NCBI GenBank assembly: GCA_947444195.1
Contig: CANEZL010000032.1
Span: forward strand, 1-59,136
Source: Methylobacteriaceae bacterium
GTDB taxonomy: Bacteria; Pseudomonadota; Alphaproteobacteria; Rhizobiales; Beijerinckiaceae
DNA: 59,136 bases
Reading direction: 5' to 3'
Part shown: positions 46,338-57,268 of the stretch, piece by piece
Layout of the letters: each line of letters starts with the position of its first letter
Position numbering within the stretch: position 1 is the first letter of the stretch
Made by a program: the position numbers and the translations under genes
The notes under the pieces: generated by a model
What the model was told of the DNA's origin: nothing
Seen by the model: the letters and a program-made list of their open reading frames with translations, nothing else
Database searches by the model: none

Positions 46338-48293
46338 TCAGGCGAGGCGCAGCCGCGAGCGTCCGTCCTTCTGCTCGGGGAGGGTATCCTTGACGGTCCG
46401 GACGATGGCGCTCGCGTCGAGGCCGGCCTCGGCGTACATGCGGTCGGGGGTGTCGTGGTCCTGGTACAGGTCCGGCAGCGTCATCGTCCGCACCCGAACC
46501 CGGCCCCCGTCCAGCGCCCCCCGCTCGGCGAGAAGGTGCAGAACCATCGCACCGAAGCCCCCCCGCGAGCCCTCCTCCAGCGTCACCAGAACCTCGTGGC
46601 TGCCCGCCAGATCCAGGATCAGGGCCTCGTCCAGCGGCTTGGCAAACCGCGCATCCGCCACGCTCACCGCAACACCGCCATCCGCCAGCGCGTCGGCCGC
46701 CTTCAAGGCTTCGCCGAGCCGCGTGCCCAGCGACAGCAGCGCCACCCGCGCCCCCTCGGGACGGCGCACCACACGGCCCCGCCCGATCGGCAGGGGCTCG
46801 CCCCGCTCCGGCAGCTCCACGCCCACCCCCTCGCCGCGCGGGTAGCGCAGGGCGATCGGACCCGTGTCGTGGGCGTGCTGGGTCGCCACCATGTGCACCA
46901 GCTCCGCCTCGTCGGCGGCCGCCATCACCGTCATGTTCGGCAGGCAGCACAGATAGGCCAGATCGAACGCGCCCGCATGCGTGGCGCCATCCGCCCCCAC
47001 CAGGCCCGCCCGGTCCAGGCAGAAGCGCACGGGCAGGTTCTGCAGGGCCACGTCGTGCACGACCTGGTCGTAGGCCCGCTGCAGGAAGGTCGAGTAGATT
47101 GCCACGAACGGCTTGTAGCCCTCCGTCGCCAGACCGCCGGCAAACGTCACCGCGTGCTGCTCGGCGATGCCCACGTCGAAGGTGCGGGCCGGATGCGCCT
47201 TGCCGAACAGGTCGATGCCCGTGCCGCCGGGCATCGCCGCGGTGATCGCCACCACCTTCGGGTCGGCGTCCGCCGCCTTGATCAGGCTCTCGCCGAACAC
47301 CCGCGTGTAGGCCGGCGCGTTCGGCTTGGCCTTGGCCTGCACGCCCGAGACCACGTCGAACTTCACCACCCCGTGGTAGCGGTCGGCCGAGGCCTCGGCG
47401 GGGGCGTAGCCCTTGCCCTTCTGCGTGACCACGTGCAGCAGGATCGGGCCGTGCTCGGCGTCGCGCACGTTCTTCAGGATCGGCAGCAGGTGGTCGAGGT
47501 TGTGCCCGTCCACCGGGCCGACATAGTGGAAGCCCATCTCCTCGAACATCGTGCCCCCGCCCACCACCAGGGAGCGGGCGTACTCTTCCGCCGCGGCCGC
47601 GCGCTGGTAGAGGGCCTTGGGCAGGAGCTGGCCGAGCTGCTTGGCGGTCTCGCGCAAGCTGCGGTAGGTGCCCCCCGAGGCGAGCCTGGCGAAGTAGGCC
47701 GACATGGCGCCCACGGGGGGCGCGATCGACATGTCGTTGTCGTTGAGGATGACGATGAGGCGCGAGTGCAGGGCGCCGGCATTGTTCATGGCCTCGTAGG
47801 CCATGCCCGCCGACATCGAGCCGTCGCCGATCACCGCGATGACGTTGCGGCGCTTCGGCGCCTCGCGGCCCGCCGCCTTGGCGGCGGCGGCGTCGAGGTC
47901 GCGGGCGACCGCCATGCCGAGCCCGGCCGAGATCGAGGTGGAGGAGTGGGCCGCGCCGAAGGGGTCGTAGACGCTCTCGCTCCGCTTGGTGAAGCCCGAG
48001 AGCCCCCCGCCCTGGCGCAGCGTACGGATGCGGTCGCGGCGGCCGGTGAGGATCTTGTGGGGGTAGGCCTGGTGCCCGACGTCCCAGATGATGCGGTCGT
48101 CGGGGGTGTCGAAGACGTGGTGCAGGGCCACGGTCAGCTCGACCACGCCCAGCCCCGAGCCCAGATGCCCCCCGGTCACCGAGACCGCGTCCACCATCTC
48201 GGCCCGCACCGCGTCCGCCACGGCCTGAAGCTGGCCCTCCGGCAAACCACGCAGCGCCGACGGATCCGGAAGACCGTCCAATACCGAACTCAC
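46338..48293 (-). CDS. dxs: 1-deoxy-D-xylulose-5-phosphate synthase
   Basis: 651 residues. Thiamine-diphosphate enzyme joining pyruvate and glyceraldehyde-3-phosphate, the first step of the MEP pathway that supplies farnesyl diphosphate to the genes downstream. Key blocks are [54 protein letters not shown] (the ThDP GDG motif), [17 protein letters not shown] with the catalytic Glu, and [12 protein letters not shown] 48293 is preferred because GAGAGAGAG lies directly upstream; another GTG at 48320 would add nine residues. It is 205 bases upstream of hpnA on the same strand and possibly co-transcribed. That gap shows no clear terminator. Confidence 0.96.
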   Translation of the reverse strand: MSSVLDGLPDPSALRGLPEGQLQAVADAVRAEMVDAVSVTGGHLGSGLGVVELTVALHHVFDTPDDRIIWDVGHQAYPHKILTGRRDRIRTLRQGGGLSGFTKRSESVYDPFGAAHSSTSISAGLGMAVARDLDAAAAKAAGREAPKRRNVIAVIGDGSMSAGMAYEAMNNAGALHSRLIVILNDNDMSIAPPVGAMSAYFARLASGGTYRSLRETAKQLGQLLPKALYQRAAAAEEYARSLVVGGGTMFEEMGFHYVGPVDGHNLDHLLPILKNVRDAEHGPILLHVVTQKGKGYAPAEASADRYHGVVKFDVVSGVQAKAKPNAPAYTRVFGESLIKAADADPKVVAITAAMPGGTGIDLFGKAHPARTFDVGIAEQHAVTFAGGLATEGYKPFVAIYSTFLQRAYDQVVHDVALQNLPVRFCLDRAGLVGADGATHAGAFDLAYLCCLPNMTVMAAADEAELVHMVATQHAHDTGPIALRYPRGEGVGVELPERGEPLPIGRGRVVRRPEGARVALLSLGTRLGEALKAADALADGGVAVSVADARFAKPLDEALILDLAGSHEVLVTLEEGSRGGFGAMVLHLLAERGALDGGRVRVRTMTLPDLYQDHDTPDRMYAEAGLDASAIVRTVKDTLPEQKDGRSRLRLA

Positions 48294-48534
48294 GCTCTCT
48301 CTCTCGGCCAAGGATCGCACCCATTCTTGAAGCCCGGCCGGCCAGCGCCATCTCCCGCCGGCTCCGCCGCAGGGGCGGAGCGCGCGACCGCGCCCGATGC
48401 GGCGCGAATCCGGAGACGACAGCCGGAACGGCCGCTGTCATGATAGTGCCAGTTACGGACGATCGGCGCCTCGATCAATGTTGGGCGACGATTTTTTACG
48501 CTTTCGTGCCCTCGCGGCAACATGAGGCCCGGCG

Positions 48535-48789
48535 TTGAACCCCCTTCGTCTATACACGATTCTGGTTGCAGGAGCGGTGGTCTTTTCCGGCCAAGCTTAC
48601 GCCGCTCCGCGACCGGTGGACGGCAACCTCACATTCCCGTGCGCCATGCTCGGCGCTTGCCCGCCGCGGACGGTCCCCGGCGGCCCGGACCGGGACGTCC
48701 ACCCCTTCGAGGGACGCCTCGGCCGCCCCTGCGGCTGGCGCGAGCGCCCGACGCCGCAGGGGCCGCGCCGGGTGCGGGTATGCTACTAG
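48535..48789 (+). CDS. Small secreted Cys-containing protein
   Basis: 84 residues from a TTG start with GAGG seven bases upstream. The signal peptide MNPLRLYTILVAGAVVFSG ends near QAYA. The mature part has four Cys (PCAMLGACPP, RPCGWRER, RVCY) and many Arg and Pro, suggesting two disulfides in the periplasm. The start region is AT-richer than usual, like a promoter-proximal gene. The stop overlaps the next gene by ten bases, which suggests coupled expression with the endonuclease. No family recognised. Confidence 0.7.
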   Translation: MNPLRLYTILVAGAVVFSGQAYAAPRPVDGNLTFPCAMLGACPPRTVPGGPDRDVHPFEGRLGRPCGWRERPTPQGPRRVRVCY

Positions 48790-49727
48790 GACCCCGTGGA
48801 TCGAAGGCGCTCCCGGCCCCGCGCGGGCCGTCGCGAACGAGCGGGAGCCGCGCCTCGGGGCCGGCCCTCTGCCTGCTCCTCGCGGTGCTGGCCGTACCCG
48901 CCTCGGCCGAGGAGGCCTGTCCCGGCCTGTTCGCCGGGGATCGCCTGCCGGTACTCACCAACCCGAAGCTCGCCGTCCGCACCCGGCTGCTCTGCTTCGA
49001 GGCCTTTGCCGTGCTCCATTCCGGCGCCTCGCGCACGCCCCTCTACGCCGCGGAGCATCTGACCCGGGCGAGCATCGTGGCGGCGCGCGCGGTGGCGCGC
49101 GACGACGCCTTCCACGAGGAGGACAGGCTTCCACCGGGGGATCGCTCGCAGCTGGAGGACTACGTCCATTCGGGGTTCGACCGGGGCCATCTGGCGCCGG
49201 CGGGCGACATGCCGAGCCCGCAGGCGCAGGCGGAATCCTTCAGCCTCGCCAACGTCGTACCCCAGAACCGGGCGTTCAACCGCGGCCTCTGGTCCGGCAT
49301 CGAGGAGAGCGTGCGCCGCCTCGCGGGCGAGCGGGGCGCGCTCTACGTGGTGACCGGCGCGGCCTTCAACGGCGGCTCGGTGGACGCGATCAAGAGCCGG
49401 GTCCTCGTGCCGACCCAACTCTACAAGGCCCTCTACGATCCCGCCCGAGGGGAGGCCGGCGCCTATCTCGCCCCGAACCGGGGCGGGGGCGCGTGGCGCG
49501 CCGTCTCCCTCGACGAGTTGCGCGGAGCCACCGGCATCGACGTCTTCCCGGGCCTTTCCGCGGACCTCAAGGCCCGCGCGATGGACCTGCCCGAGCCGCG
49601 CGAGTTCGCCCGCGGCGACGCCGCCGAGCGCCGGCCCCGCTCGGACACGTGGCAGGACTGGTTCTTCCGCGAACTCGCCCGCGCCTTCGGAAAGGCGCTC
49701 CGCGACGTCCTCCGCTCGATCTTCTAG
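48780..49727 (+). CDS. Secreted DNA/RNA non-specific endonuclease
   Basis: 315 residues. A basic N-terminus and hydrophobic core (GPALCLLLAVLAVPASAEE) form a long signal peptide. The beta-beta-alpha-metal nuclease motif is D134-R-G-H137-LAPAGDM, where His is the general base. The downstream SLANVVPQNRAFNRGLWSGIEE carries the magnesium-binding Asn, and LYVVTGAAFNGG is typical of the family. It should cut extracellular or periplasmic nucleic acid for nutrition or defence. ATG 48780 lies inside the end of the preceding small gene. The first 25 residues are unusually long and Arg-rich for a signal peptide, so a later start is possible. Confidence 0.9.
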   Translation: MLLGPRGSKALPAPRGPSRTSGSRASGPALCLLLAVLAVPASAEEACPGLFAGDRLPVLTNPKLAVRTRLLCFEAFAVLHSGASRTPLYAAEHLTRASIVAARAVARDDAFHEEDRLPPGDRSQLEDYVHSGFDRGHLAPAGDMPSPQAQAESFSLANVVPQNRAFNRGLWSGIEESVRRLAGERGALYVVTGAAFNGGSVDAIKSRVLVPTQLYKALYDPARGEAGAYLAPNRGGGAWRAVSLDELRGATGIDVFPGLSADLKARAMDLPEPREFARGDAAERRPRSDTWQDWFFRELARAFGKALRDVLRSIF

Positions 49728-49841
49728 AGCCGTTCCCGATCGCGTTGCCATCGTCCACGGCCCTAAGTTATTGTTTTCGCGCGTTCTCTTGCGCCGCACC
49801 GGCGTCCACTTCGGCGGAGGGCGCTCCAGAAGAGGCCCGCC

Positions 49842-50108
49842 ATGGCGCACGACACCCGTTTCGAGCCCTTCGCGGACGAGGCCTCGGTGCACACGATCGG
49901 CGGCCTCAGCTTCGAGAACGGCCGCGCCCGCATCGCCCTTCACGGCAGCCTCGAGATCCCCCGCGACCGCGCCGGCCTCGCCCTGGCGCGGGACCTGAAG
50001 CGCGCGGCCGACGCGGTCCTCGCCGCCCTCGAATCGGCGGACCTGCCGGATCGGGCCGCCGAACCCGCCCAGCCCGCGCCGACGCGGGTCCGCAACCCTT
50101 TCACGTGA
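49842..50108 (+). CDS. Small hypothetical protein (88 aa)
   Basis: 88 residues. The middle reads GGLSFENGRARIALHGSLEI, a beta-rich stretch, followed by a helix RAGLALARDLKRAADAVLAALE and a Pro-rich tail. No signal or membrane segment is present. AGAGG lies a few bases before the ATG. It lies between the endonuclease and ettA on the same strand, 182 bases before ettA. I do not recognise a family, but the composition and ribosome-binding site support a real gene. Confidence 0.65.
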   Translation: MAHDTRFEPFADEASVHTIGGLSFENGRARIALHGSLEIPRDRAGLALARDLKRAADAVLAALESADLPDRAAEPAQPAPTRVRNPFT

Positions 50109-50290
50109 GCGGCCGGATCCCCATCCTTGCCGGGTCCGGCCCGGCCTGATACTCGGGCGGGATCATGTCACGCCACGGCGGCTGGCGACCCGGCGGAACC
50201 GGGCACCGGCCCGCGCCCGTCCCCGTACCGTCCGCCCGGGCGGCCCGGACCGCGCCGCCGCGCCGGCACGAAGCTTGAGGATATCCCGCG

Positions 50291-51943
<1,653 letters not shown>

Positions 51944-51955
51944 GATGAGTGGAGG

Positions 51956-51981
51956 GGCAGGCCTGTTGAGGCGGGCCTGCC
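51956..51981 (+). terminator. Hairpin after ettA
   Basis: Arms GGCAGGCC (51956-51963) and GGCCTGCC (51974-51981), ten-base loop, 12 bases after the ettA stop, followed by GCTTTC. A moderate terminator. Confidence 0.6.
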
Positions 51982-52034
51982 GCTTTCACGCATCTTCGGT
52001 CTGACCATTCTCTCCCTTTGAAAGTAGCGCGCCT

Positions 52035-52117
52035 CTCCTCCCCCCGGATCTCGGGCTTGCCCGAGATCCGCACCCTGCTCGCCCGGATCGGGCAAGCCCG
52101 ATCCGGGTGGGGAGGAG
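52035..52117. repeat. Nested inverted repeat with two inner hairpins
   Basis: Outer arms CTCCTCCCC (52035-52043) and GGGGAGGAG (52109-52117) enclose two perfect hairpins. They are CGGATCTCGGGC/GCCCGAGATCCG (52045-52070) and CCCGGATCGGGC/GCCCGATCCGGG (52082-52107). The inner hairpins resemble each other. The 376-base gap between ettA and the formyltransferase stop contains nothing else that looks like a gene. Confidence 0.75.
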
Positions 52118-52319
52118 TTGGCGGTGGGGGTGGTGCAGACGGCACCGGAACGCTCGATCCTGAACCAACCCCCACCTCTGGCCCTTCCCCGCAAAGGAGA
52201 GGGGAAAGCGCGCGTTTTACAAGGGGTTGTCCTCTGGAAGCGAAGTGTGCATCTGCGGGGGCGCGGGTGAGCGCGTCTCGGCTTGACGAGGATCAGACAT
52301 CCCCCGAAAGAGCGCCCGA

Positions 52320-53177
52320 TCACACCGTCGCGTTGAGCGTGAGCGCGTCCATCACGTCGCCCGAATCGACGAGCTTCAGCCCGCGGCGGCGCATCCCCTT
52401 GAGCATGGCCCGGTCGGGAAAGGGGCAGTAGGGCAGGGGCGGGGCGACCTCGCCCTCCGGCACGGCCCCGTCGCGACCGATGCGGTCGAGCAGGTTCTGC
52501 AGCATCAGCACGCCGCGCTGGTGTAGTTGCACGCTCGCCTGCGTGGCGGTGACGTTCGGTGCGAGGGCGTAGCGCTCCTGCGCCAGGATCGCGCCGGCAT
52601 CGATGCGCGGCACGAGGCGGTGCAGGGTCATGCCGAAGGCGTCGCCCCCCTCGGCCAGGGCATGGATCGTCGGTACCGGTCCGCGATGGCGCGGCAGCAG
52701 GCCCGGATGGGCGTTGATGCCCCCGAGGCGCGCCGCGGCGATGGTCTCCGCCCCGAGGATCTGGTCGAAGTGATAGGTGACGATGAGGTCCGGCGCGTGG
52801 GTCCGCAGGGCCGCGGCCACCTCGGGCCCGTTCACGTCGTCGACCCTCAGGGTCGGAATGCCGTGCCGGGCGCAGAGCCGGGCAAGGGGCGTCGCCTCGG
52901 TGACGTCGCCGGTGCGGCAGAGGGCCTGGGTCACGGGGGCCAGGGGCCGCAGCAGGTCCGGCAGGCCGAAATTCACGGCGAGATAGGGCAGGAAGTCCGG
53001 CCCCGACCGCACGAGGTGGCGCCGCACCTGCCCGACGAGTCCGCCGGTCGCCGGACGCTCCGCGTTCGATAGGCCGACGAAGGCGATCTCGCGGGCGTAA
53101 TCGGCGACGAACCGGCGCACGGCGCGGGCGTTCGGCAGCGCCTCCAGGACGAAGAGCGCGATCCGGGCGCGCGCCAT
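52320..53177 (-). CDS. Formyltransferase-family protein (methionyl-tRNA formyltransferase-like fold)
   Basis: 285 residues. The formyl-transfer site is complete: N155 and H157 in GGINAHPGLLPRHRGPVPT and D193 in VPRIDAGAILAQE, with the same 38-residue spacing as in Fmt. The C-terminal Fmt tRNA-binding domain is lacking, so it is not Fmt. Its place beside an SDR gene and capsule genes suggests N-formylation of an amino sugar, but this is inference. Its ATG shares its A with the SDR stop (TGATG). DALTLNATV is the C-terminus. Confidence 0.85.
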   Translation of the reverse strand: MARARIALFVLEALPNARAVRRFVADYAREIAFVGLSNAERPATGGLVGQVRRHLVRSGPDFLPYLAVNFGLPDLLRPLAPVTQALCRTGDVTEATPLARLCARHGIPTLRVDDVNGPEVAAALRTHAPDLIVTYHFDQILGAETIAAARLGGINAHPGLLPRHRGPVPTIHALAEGGDAFGMTLHRLVPRIDAGAILAQERYALAPNVTATQASVQLHQRGVLMLQNLLDRIGRDGAVPEGEVAPPLPYCPFPDRAMLKGMRRRGLKLVDSGDVMDALTLNATV

Positions 53178-53944
53178 CAGCGCCGCTTCCGGATCTGGAA
53201 GCGGAACCCGTGCATCCCGAGGCGCCGCAGGCTCTCCGGCAGCAGGCCGGCCCCGCGGGCGAGGATCGCGAGCCGCATCGGGAAGGCGACGATGTCCCGG
53301 TCCCGGGCGAGGCCGCGGGCGATGCGGGCGGCCGCCGCCTCGGCGCTCATCTCGAAGGGGCGCCAGCCCTTGTAGTCGCCGCCCATGGGCGTCTTCACGT
53401 AGCCCGGCGTCACCACGTTGACCTTCACGCCGCGGGCGCGGACCTTCTCGCGGAGCGCGAGGCCGTGGGCGAGGAGGGCGGCCTTGGCGCCGCTATAGGA
53501 CGGCGCGTCCGGCAGGGGCGCGAAGGCCGCGAGCGAGGACATCAGCGCGATCTGGCCGTGCCCGCGCCCCAGCATCAGGGTCAGCGCCGGCAGCATCACG
53601 TTGAGCGCGCCGCCGAGGTTGATGTCCGCCGTCTCGAAGGCCACCGCCTCGGTCTCCACGTCGCCGGTGGGATGGCCGCCGTTGATGGCGGCGTTCACGA
53701 TCACGAGATCGAGCGGCGCCCGCGCGTCCGCCTCTTCGAGAAGGCAGCGCACGGCGGCCCGGTCGCGCACGTCGAGGCGGGCGGTCTCCACCTCGGCGCC
53801 GGCCTGCCGGCAGGCGGCGGCGACCGCGTCGAGGCGATCGGGGTCGCGGGCGACGAGCCGGAGCCGGCTGCCGGGGGCGGCGTAGTGCCGGGCGAGCGCC
53901 GCGCCGATGCCGCTCGACGCGCCGGTGATCAGGATGTGGGGCAT
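53177..53944 (-). CDS. Short-chain dehydrogenase/reductase
   Basis: 255 residues, classical SDR. The cofactor motif is LITGASSGIGAALARHY at residues 5-21, with NAAINGG after it. The catalytic Ser is in ALMSSLAAF and the Tyr-Lys pair is Y150-x3-K154 in SYSGAKAA. TPGYVKTPMG follows. An Arg-containing VARDPDRL after strand 2 suggests NADPH. ATG 53944 (MPHILITGA) is chosen over a start nine residues earlier. It is coupled to the formyltransferase and lies 51 bases downstream of the KpsS-like gene. The substrate is unknown and could be a capsule sugar. Confidence 0.93.
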   Translation of the reverse strand: MPHILITGASSGIGAALARHYAAPGSRLRLVARDPDRLDAVAAACRQAGAEVETARLDVRDRAAVRCLLEEADARAPLDLVIVNAAINGGHPTGDVETEAVAFETADINLGGALNVMLPALTLMLGRGHGQIALMSSLAAFAPLPDAPSYSGAKAALLAHGLALREKVRARGVKVNVVTPGYVKTPMGGDYKGWRPFEMSAEAAAARIARGLARDRDIVAFPMRLAILARGAGLLPESLRRLGMHGFRFQIRKRR

Positions 53945-53995
53945 GGATAGGCCTGCTACCCCGCGGCACACCGCGAGATCAACAGGCGCGCGGGC

Positions 53996-55381
53996 TCAAT
54001 AGACCGGCGCGAGCCGGCCCTCGGCCTCGGCCCGCTCGCGGACCGCGCGCGCGGCGGCGACCATGGTGTCGGGCAGCGCGGCCTCCAGCCGGGGCAGGGT
54101 GCCCGCGACCGCCCGGGCGATGGCCTCCTTCGAGAAGAAGCCGCCGTTGACCTGCGTGCGGTGGAGGACGACCCGCCGGAAATCGGCGACCAGATCCATC
54201 TCCGGCGGCGTCGGGTCCGTCCAGAACCCGTCGAGCTCGCCCTGATGGGTGAGCCCGGCCATGTTGTAGATCGCGGTCCCGACCGCGTGCGTCGGCCGGC
54301 CCATCTCCAGGGAGAGCATGCCGACGGTGGAGTTCACGATGACGACGCCGCGCGCCCCCGCGATCAGGGCGGGCAGGTCGCCGCCGTCGATGAAGTCCAG
54401 CCGCTCGCTGACGCCGTGGCGGCGGGCCGAGGCGCGGGCGAAGCGGCGCCAGTTGATCAGGCCGCTGTCGAGGGGGTGCAGCTTCACGAGGAGGCGCGTC
54501 GGCGCCTGCGAGGCCTCGGCGAAGGACTTGATCACCCGGTCCATGAAGCCCTCGACCCCGAGGAAGGGGGAGTGGACGCGGATCTGGTAGTCGCTGTCGA
54601 GTTGGAGCGGCAGCAGGAAGTAGTCGCAGCCGACCGCGTGGTAGATCTCGGCGCAGCGGGCGGCCTCGCGGCGGGTGCGGGCGCGGCGGGAGAACTTCTT
54701 GATCCAGCCCGCATATTCCATCGCGATATGCGTCGGCCGGTGGCTGCGGAAGTTCGGATAGAGGTACGGGAACAGGATGTTGGCGAGGTTGTAGCTCACG
54801 TCCCAGAGGCTGCGGCGCGCCATGTCCCCGGTGGAGGGCAGGGCCCGGCCCGGCTGCGGCAGGCGCCGCGCCAGCGCCCGCACCGTCTCGGCGGTGCGCG
54901 GCAGCGAGGAGTAGCCGTTCACGCCGCCGAGTTCGCAGGTGATCCAGTTCGGGCGGATGTAGCCTTCCTCGAAGACGTGGACGCGCAGGCCGAGGCGCTG
55001 GGCGATCTCCCGGGCCACGGCGTGGAAGGGCCGGCAATCGCCGAACAGGACGATGTCGGTGACGCTCTCGCGCTGCAGATAGGCGTCGAGATAGGCAGGC
55101 CAGGCCTTGCGCGAGCCGCGGTAATGGTCCGAGGCGCCCCGCCAGAACAGCCAGTCGCCCGAGCAGAAATTGATGCGGCGCACCCGGTATCCCCGTGCCG
55201 TCAGCGCGGCGCCGAGATCCGAGAAGAAGGGGGTGGCGATGCCCTGGAGGAAGAGGAAGGTGGCGGGGCCGTCACCGCGGGTCACGCCGTCGAGCCGCTC
55301 CGTCTCGCGCCACGGATCCGGCTCGGCCGGGACGCGGATCGCGGGGACGACGGAGGCGGTGTCTGGGCGAGGCTGCAGCAT
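53996..55381 (-). CDS. KpsS-like capsule polysaccharide protein (Capsule_synth family)
   Basis: 461 residues, no signal peptide. Blocks typical of KpsS/LipB-type proteins are FLFLQGIATPFFSDLGAAL, YRVRRINFCSGDWLFWRG, IVLFGDCRPFHAVAREIAQ, VHVFEEGYIRPNWIT (with the conserved EEGY), LLVKLHPLDSGLINWRR and VIVNSTVGMLSLEMGRPTHA. In group 2 capsules KpsS and KpsC add the Kdo linker to the lipid anchor. ATG 55381 with GGAAG upstream is chosen; a TTG at 55438 would add 19 residues. It is divergent from the KpsC-like gene. It could also act on another lipid-linked glycan. Confidence 0.88.
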   Translation of the reverse strand: MLQPRPDTASVVPAIRVPAEPDPWRETERLDGVTRGDGPATFLFLQGIATPFFSDLGAALTARGYRVRRINFCSGDWLFWRGASDHYRGSRKAWPAYLDAYLQRESVTDIVLFGDCRPFHAVAREIAQRLGLRVHVFEEGYIRPNWITCELGGVNGYSSLPRTAETVRALARRLPQPGRALPSTGDMARRSLWDVSYNLANILFPYLYPNFRSHRPTHIAMEYAGWIKKFSRRARTRREAARCAEIYHAVGCDYFLLPLQLDSDYQIRVHSPFLGVEGFMDRVIKSFAEASQAPTRLLVKLHPLDSGLINWRRFARASARRHGVSERLDFIDGGDLPALIAGARGVVIVNSTVGMLSLEMGRPTHAVGTAIYNMAGLTHQGELDGFWTDPTPPEMDLVADFRRVVLHRTQVNGGFFSKEAIARAVAGTLPRLEAALPDTMVAAARAVRERAEAEGRLAPVY

Positions 55382-55759
55382 TCCGCGACGCTTCCATCCT
55401 TCCCCGAACCGCTGGACGATCGCCCCGGCGGCAGTCAAATCAACGGCTTACACGGGCCGGAGCCGCGGGCAATCCACCCGAGCCGCCCTACCCTGTGAAT
55501 TTCGGCGCTTGTGACCGGATCGCAACGCCAGGTGGCATTCCTCCGGGCTGCCATCACCGGGGCGGCAGGGAGCGCTCTAGGTACGAATCGCGGCGGCCAT
55601 ATGTCCGGCTCGCGGCCGGCCGCCACGGTTCCCCGCAAATCACAGGCGCCCCGCGGACCCGCGATTGCCGCATCGCACAATACGGTCGCCTGCCGCCGCC
55701 GCGGGGCGCCCTCCCGCGGAAAATGCGCTACAGGCGGGCGCAGGGGGCCACCGCGCCCC
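55382..55759. other. Divergent capsule control region with a 12-bp inverted repeat
   Basis: 378 bases between the KpsS-like and KpsC-like starts. GGCGCCCCGCGG (55645-55656) and CCGCGGGGCGCC (55699-55710) are perfect complements 42 bases apart, 50 bases before the KpsC-like ATG. In the transcript they could form a leader stem. No JUMPstart/ops element was recognised. Confidence 0.55.
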
Positions 55760-57268
55760 ATGAACGAGCGAGACATGCGACCGGCCCCGAGCGCGCTCTA
55801 CTCCACCGGACCCACGATCGGGCGCCTGCGCGCCGAGATCGAGGCCGCCACCGGCTGGGCGTTCGGTCCGATCGGCGGGAGCGCCGTCGCCGCGGTCTGG
55901 GGCGCAGAGGCGCCCGTGGCGCGCCTGCTGCGGCTGGCGGGGCGCCCGGTCCTCGCCGTCGCCCCAGGGCCGCTGCTGAGCCCCTACGACAGCCCGGAGA
56001 CCGGCCTCGCCAGCCTGCGCCTCCGCATGCCGGACGGGGCGGAGCGGGTCCACCACTTCGATCCCTGGACGCGCCGGCCGATCGACGCCGAGGACTGCGC
56101 CGCCCGCGTCGCCTGGCTCGCCGCCCGCTTCGGGGAGAATGACCGCCGCGTCGTCTATGTGGGCATGTCGCGCTGGAAGCGGCCGGCGCTGAACGTGTTC
56201 GGGGCGGGCCCCGCCGGGCCGCCGATCCACACCATGACCGCCGCGGACGCGCTGGCCCAGGCGAAGCGGCACGACGCGCGGGTGCTGGCCTGGGCGACGC
56301 GCATGCCGGCCACCCTGGAGAGCGCCTGCGCCGAGGCCGGCCTGCCCCTGGCCCGGGTGGAGGACGGCTTCCTGCGCTCCGTCGGCCTCGGGGCGAGTCT
56401 GCGCCCCGGCGCCTCCGTCGTGGTGGACGATGCCGGCATCTACTACGACCCGCGCCGGGACAGCCGGCTCGCCCTGATCCTGAAGGAGACCGCCTTCACG
56501 CCCGAGCTCCTGGCCCGGGCCGGGCGCCTGCGCGAGGAGGTCGTGGCGCGCCGCCTCAGCAAGTACAATGTCGGCCTCGATGCCGGCACCCGCGACTGGC
56601 CCGCGGACCGCCGGATCGTGCTGGTCCCGGGGCAGGTGGAGGACGACGCTTCGGTGCAGTTCGGCTCGCCGCACGTGCGCAGCAACCGGGCGCTGCTCGC
56701 CGCCGCCCGCGCCCGGCACCCGAACGCCTTCCTGCTCTACAAGCCGCATCCCGACGTGGAGGCGGGCTTCCGGCCCGGGGCGATTCCGGAAGCGGAGGCG
56801 CTGGCGCTGGCCGACCGGCTCGTGCCCGGGATCAGCATCGTCGACCTCCTCGACCGCGTGCACCACGTGGAGACGATGACCTCGCTCGCGGGCTTCGAGG
56901 CGCTGATCCGCGGGCTCGGCGTCACCACGCACGGGCGGCCGTTCTACGCGGGCTGGGGCCTCAGCGAGGATCTGGCGCCCGGCGCCGACCGCGGCCGCCG
57001 GCTCGCCCTGGACGAGCTCGTGGCCGGCACGCTGATCCTCTACCCGCGCTATCTCGACCCCGTCGCGATGAAGCCCTGCGAGCCCGAGCAACTCCTCGAC
57101 CGGCTGAGCGCCGAGCGCGCCGCGACGGGTCCCAGCGCCCTGGCGCAGGGGCGGATCGCGCTGCTGACGATGCAGGCCCGCTACCGCCTGCTCAACCCGA
57201 TCGTGCGGCGCCTGCGCGCCCGCCGCGGCATCCGCCCGGGCGCGCCCGGCCGGGACGGGCAGCCATGA
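55760..57268 (+). CDS. KpsC-like capsule polysaccharide protein (single Capsule_synth unit)
   Basis: 502 residues. It matches one repeat of KpsC: VYVGMSRWKRPALNVFG, RMPATLESACAEAGLPLARVEDGFLRSVGLGA (with the conserved EDGF), VVVDDAGIYYDPRRDSRLA, IVLVPGQVEDDASVQFGSP, FLLYKPHPDVEAG and THGRPFYAGWGLSED. Enterobacterial KpsC has two such units in about 670 residues, so this is a single-unit form with an added N-terminal region of about 130 residues. A C-terminal tail is Arg-rich. ATG 55760 is chosen; an ATG at 55775 is possible. It overlaps the next gene by four bases. Confidence 0.88.
   Translation: MNERDMRPAPSALYSTGPTIGRLRAEIEAATGWAFGPIGGSAVAAVWGAEAPVARLLRLAGRPVLAVAPGPLLSPYDSPETGLASLRLRMPDGAERVHHFDPWTRRPIDAEDCAARVAWLAARFGENDRRVVYVGMSRWKRPALNVFGAGPAGPPIHTMTAADALAQAKRHDARVLAWATRMPATLESACAEAGLPLARVEDGFLRSVGLGASLRPGASVVVDDAGIYYDPRRDSRLALILKETAFTPELLARAGRLREEVVARRLSKYNVGLDAGTRDWPADRRIVLVPGQVEDDASVQFGSPHVRSNRALLAAARARHPNAFLLYKPHPDVEAGFRPGAIPEAEALALADRLVPGISIVDLLDRVHHVETMTSLAGFEALIRGLGVTTHGRPFYAGWGLSEDLAPGADRGRRLALDELVAGTLILYPRYLDPVAMKPCEPEQLLDRLSAERAATGPSALAQGRIALLTMQARYRLLNPIVRRLRARRGIRPGAPGRDGQP

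Noticed and set aside
55382..55438. TTG start for the KpsS-like protein
   Set aside because: ATG 55381 has a better ribosome-binding site; the added 19 residues have no clear character.
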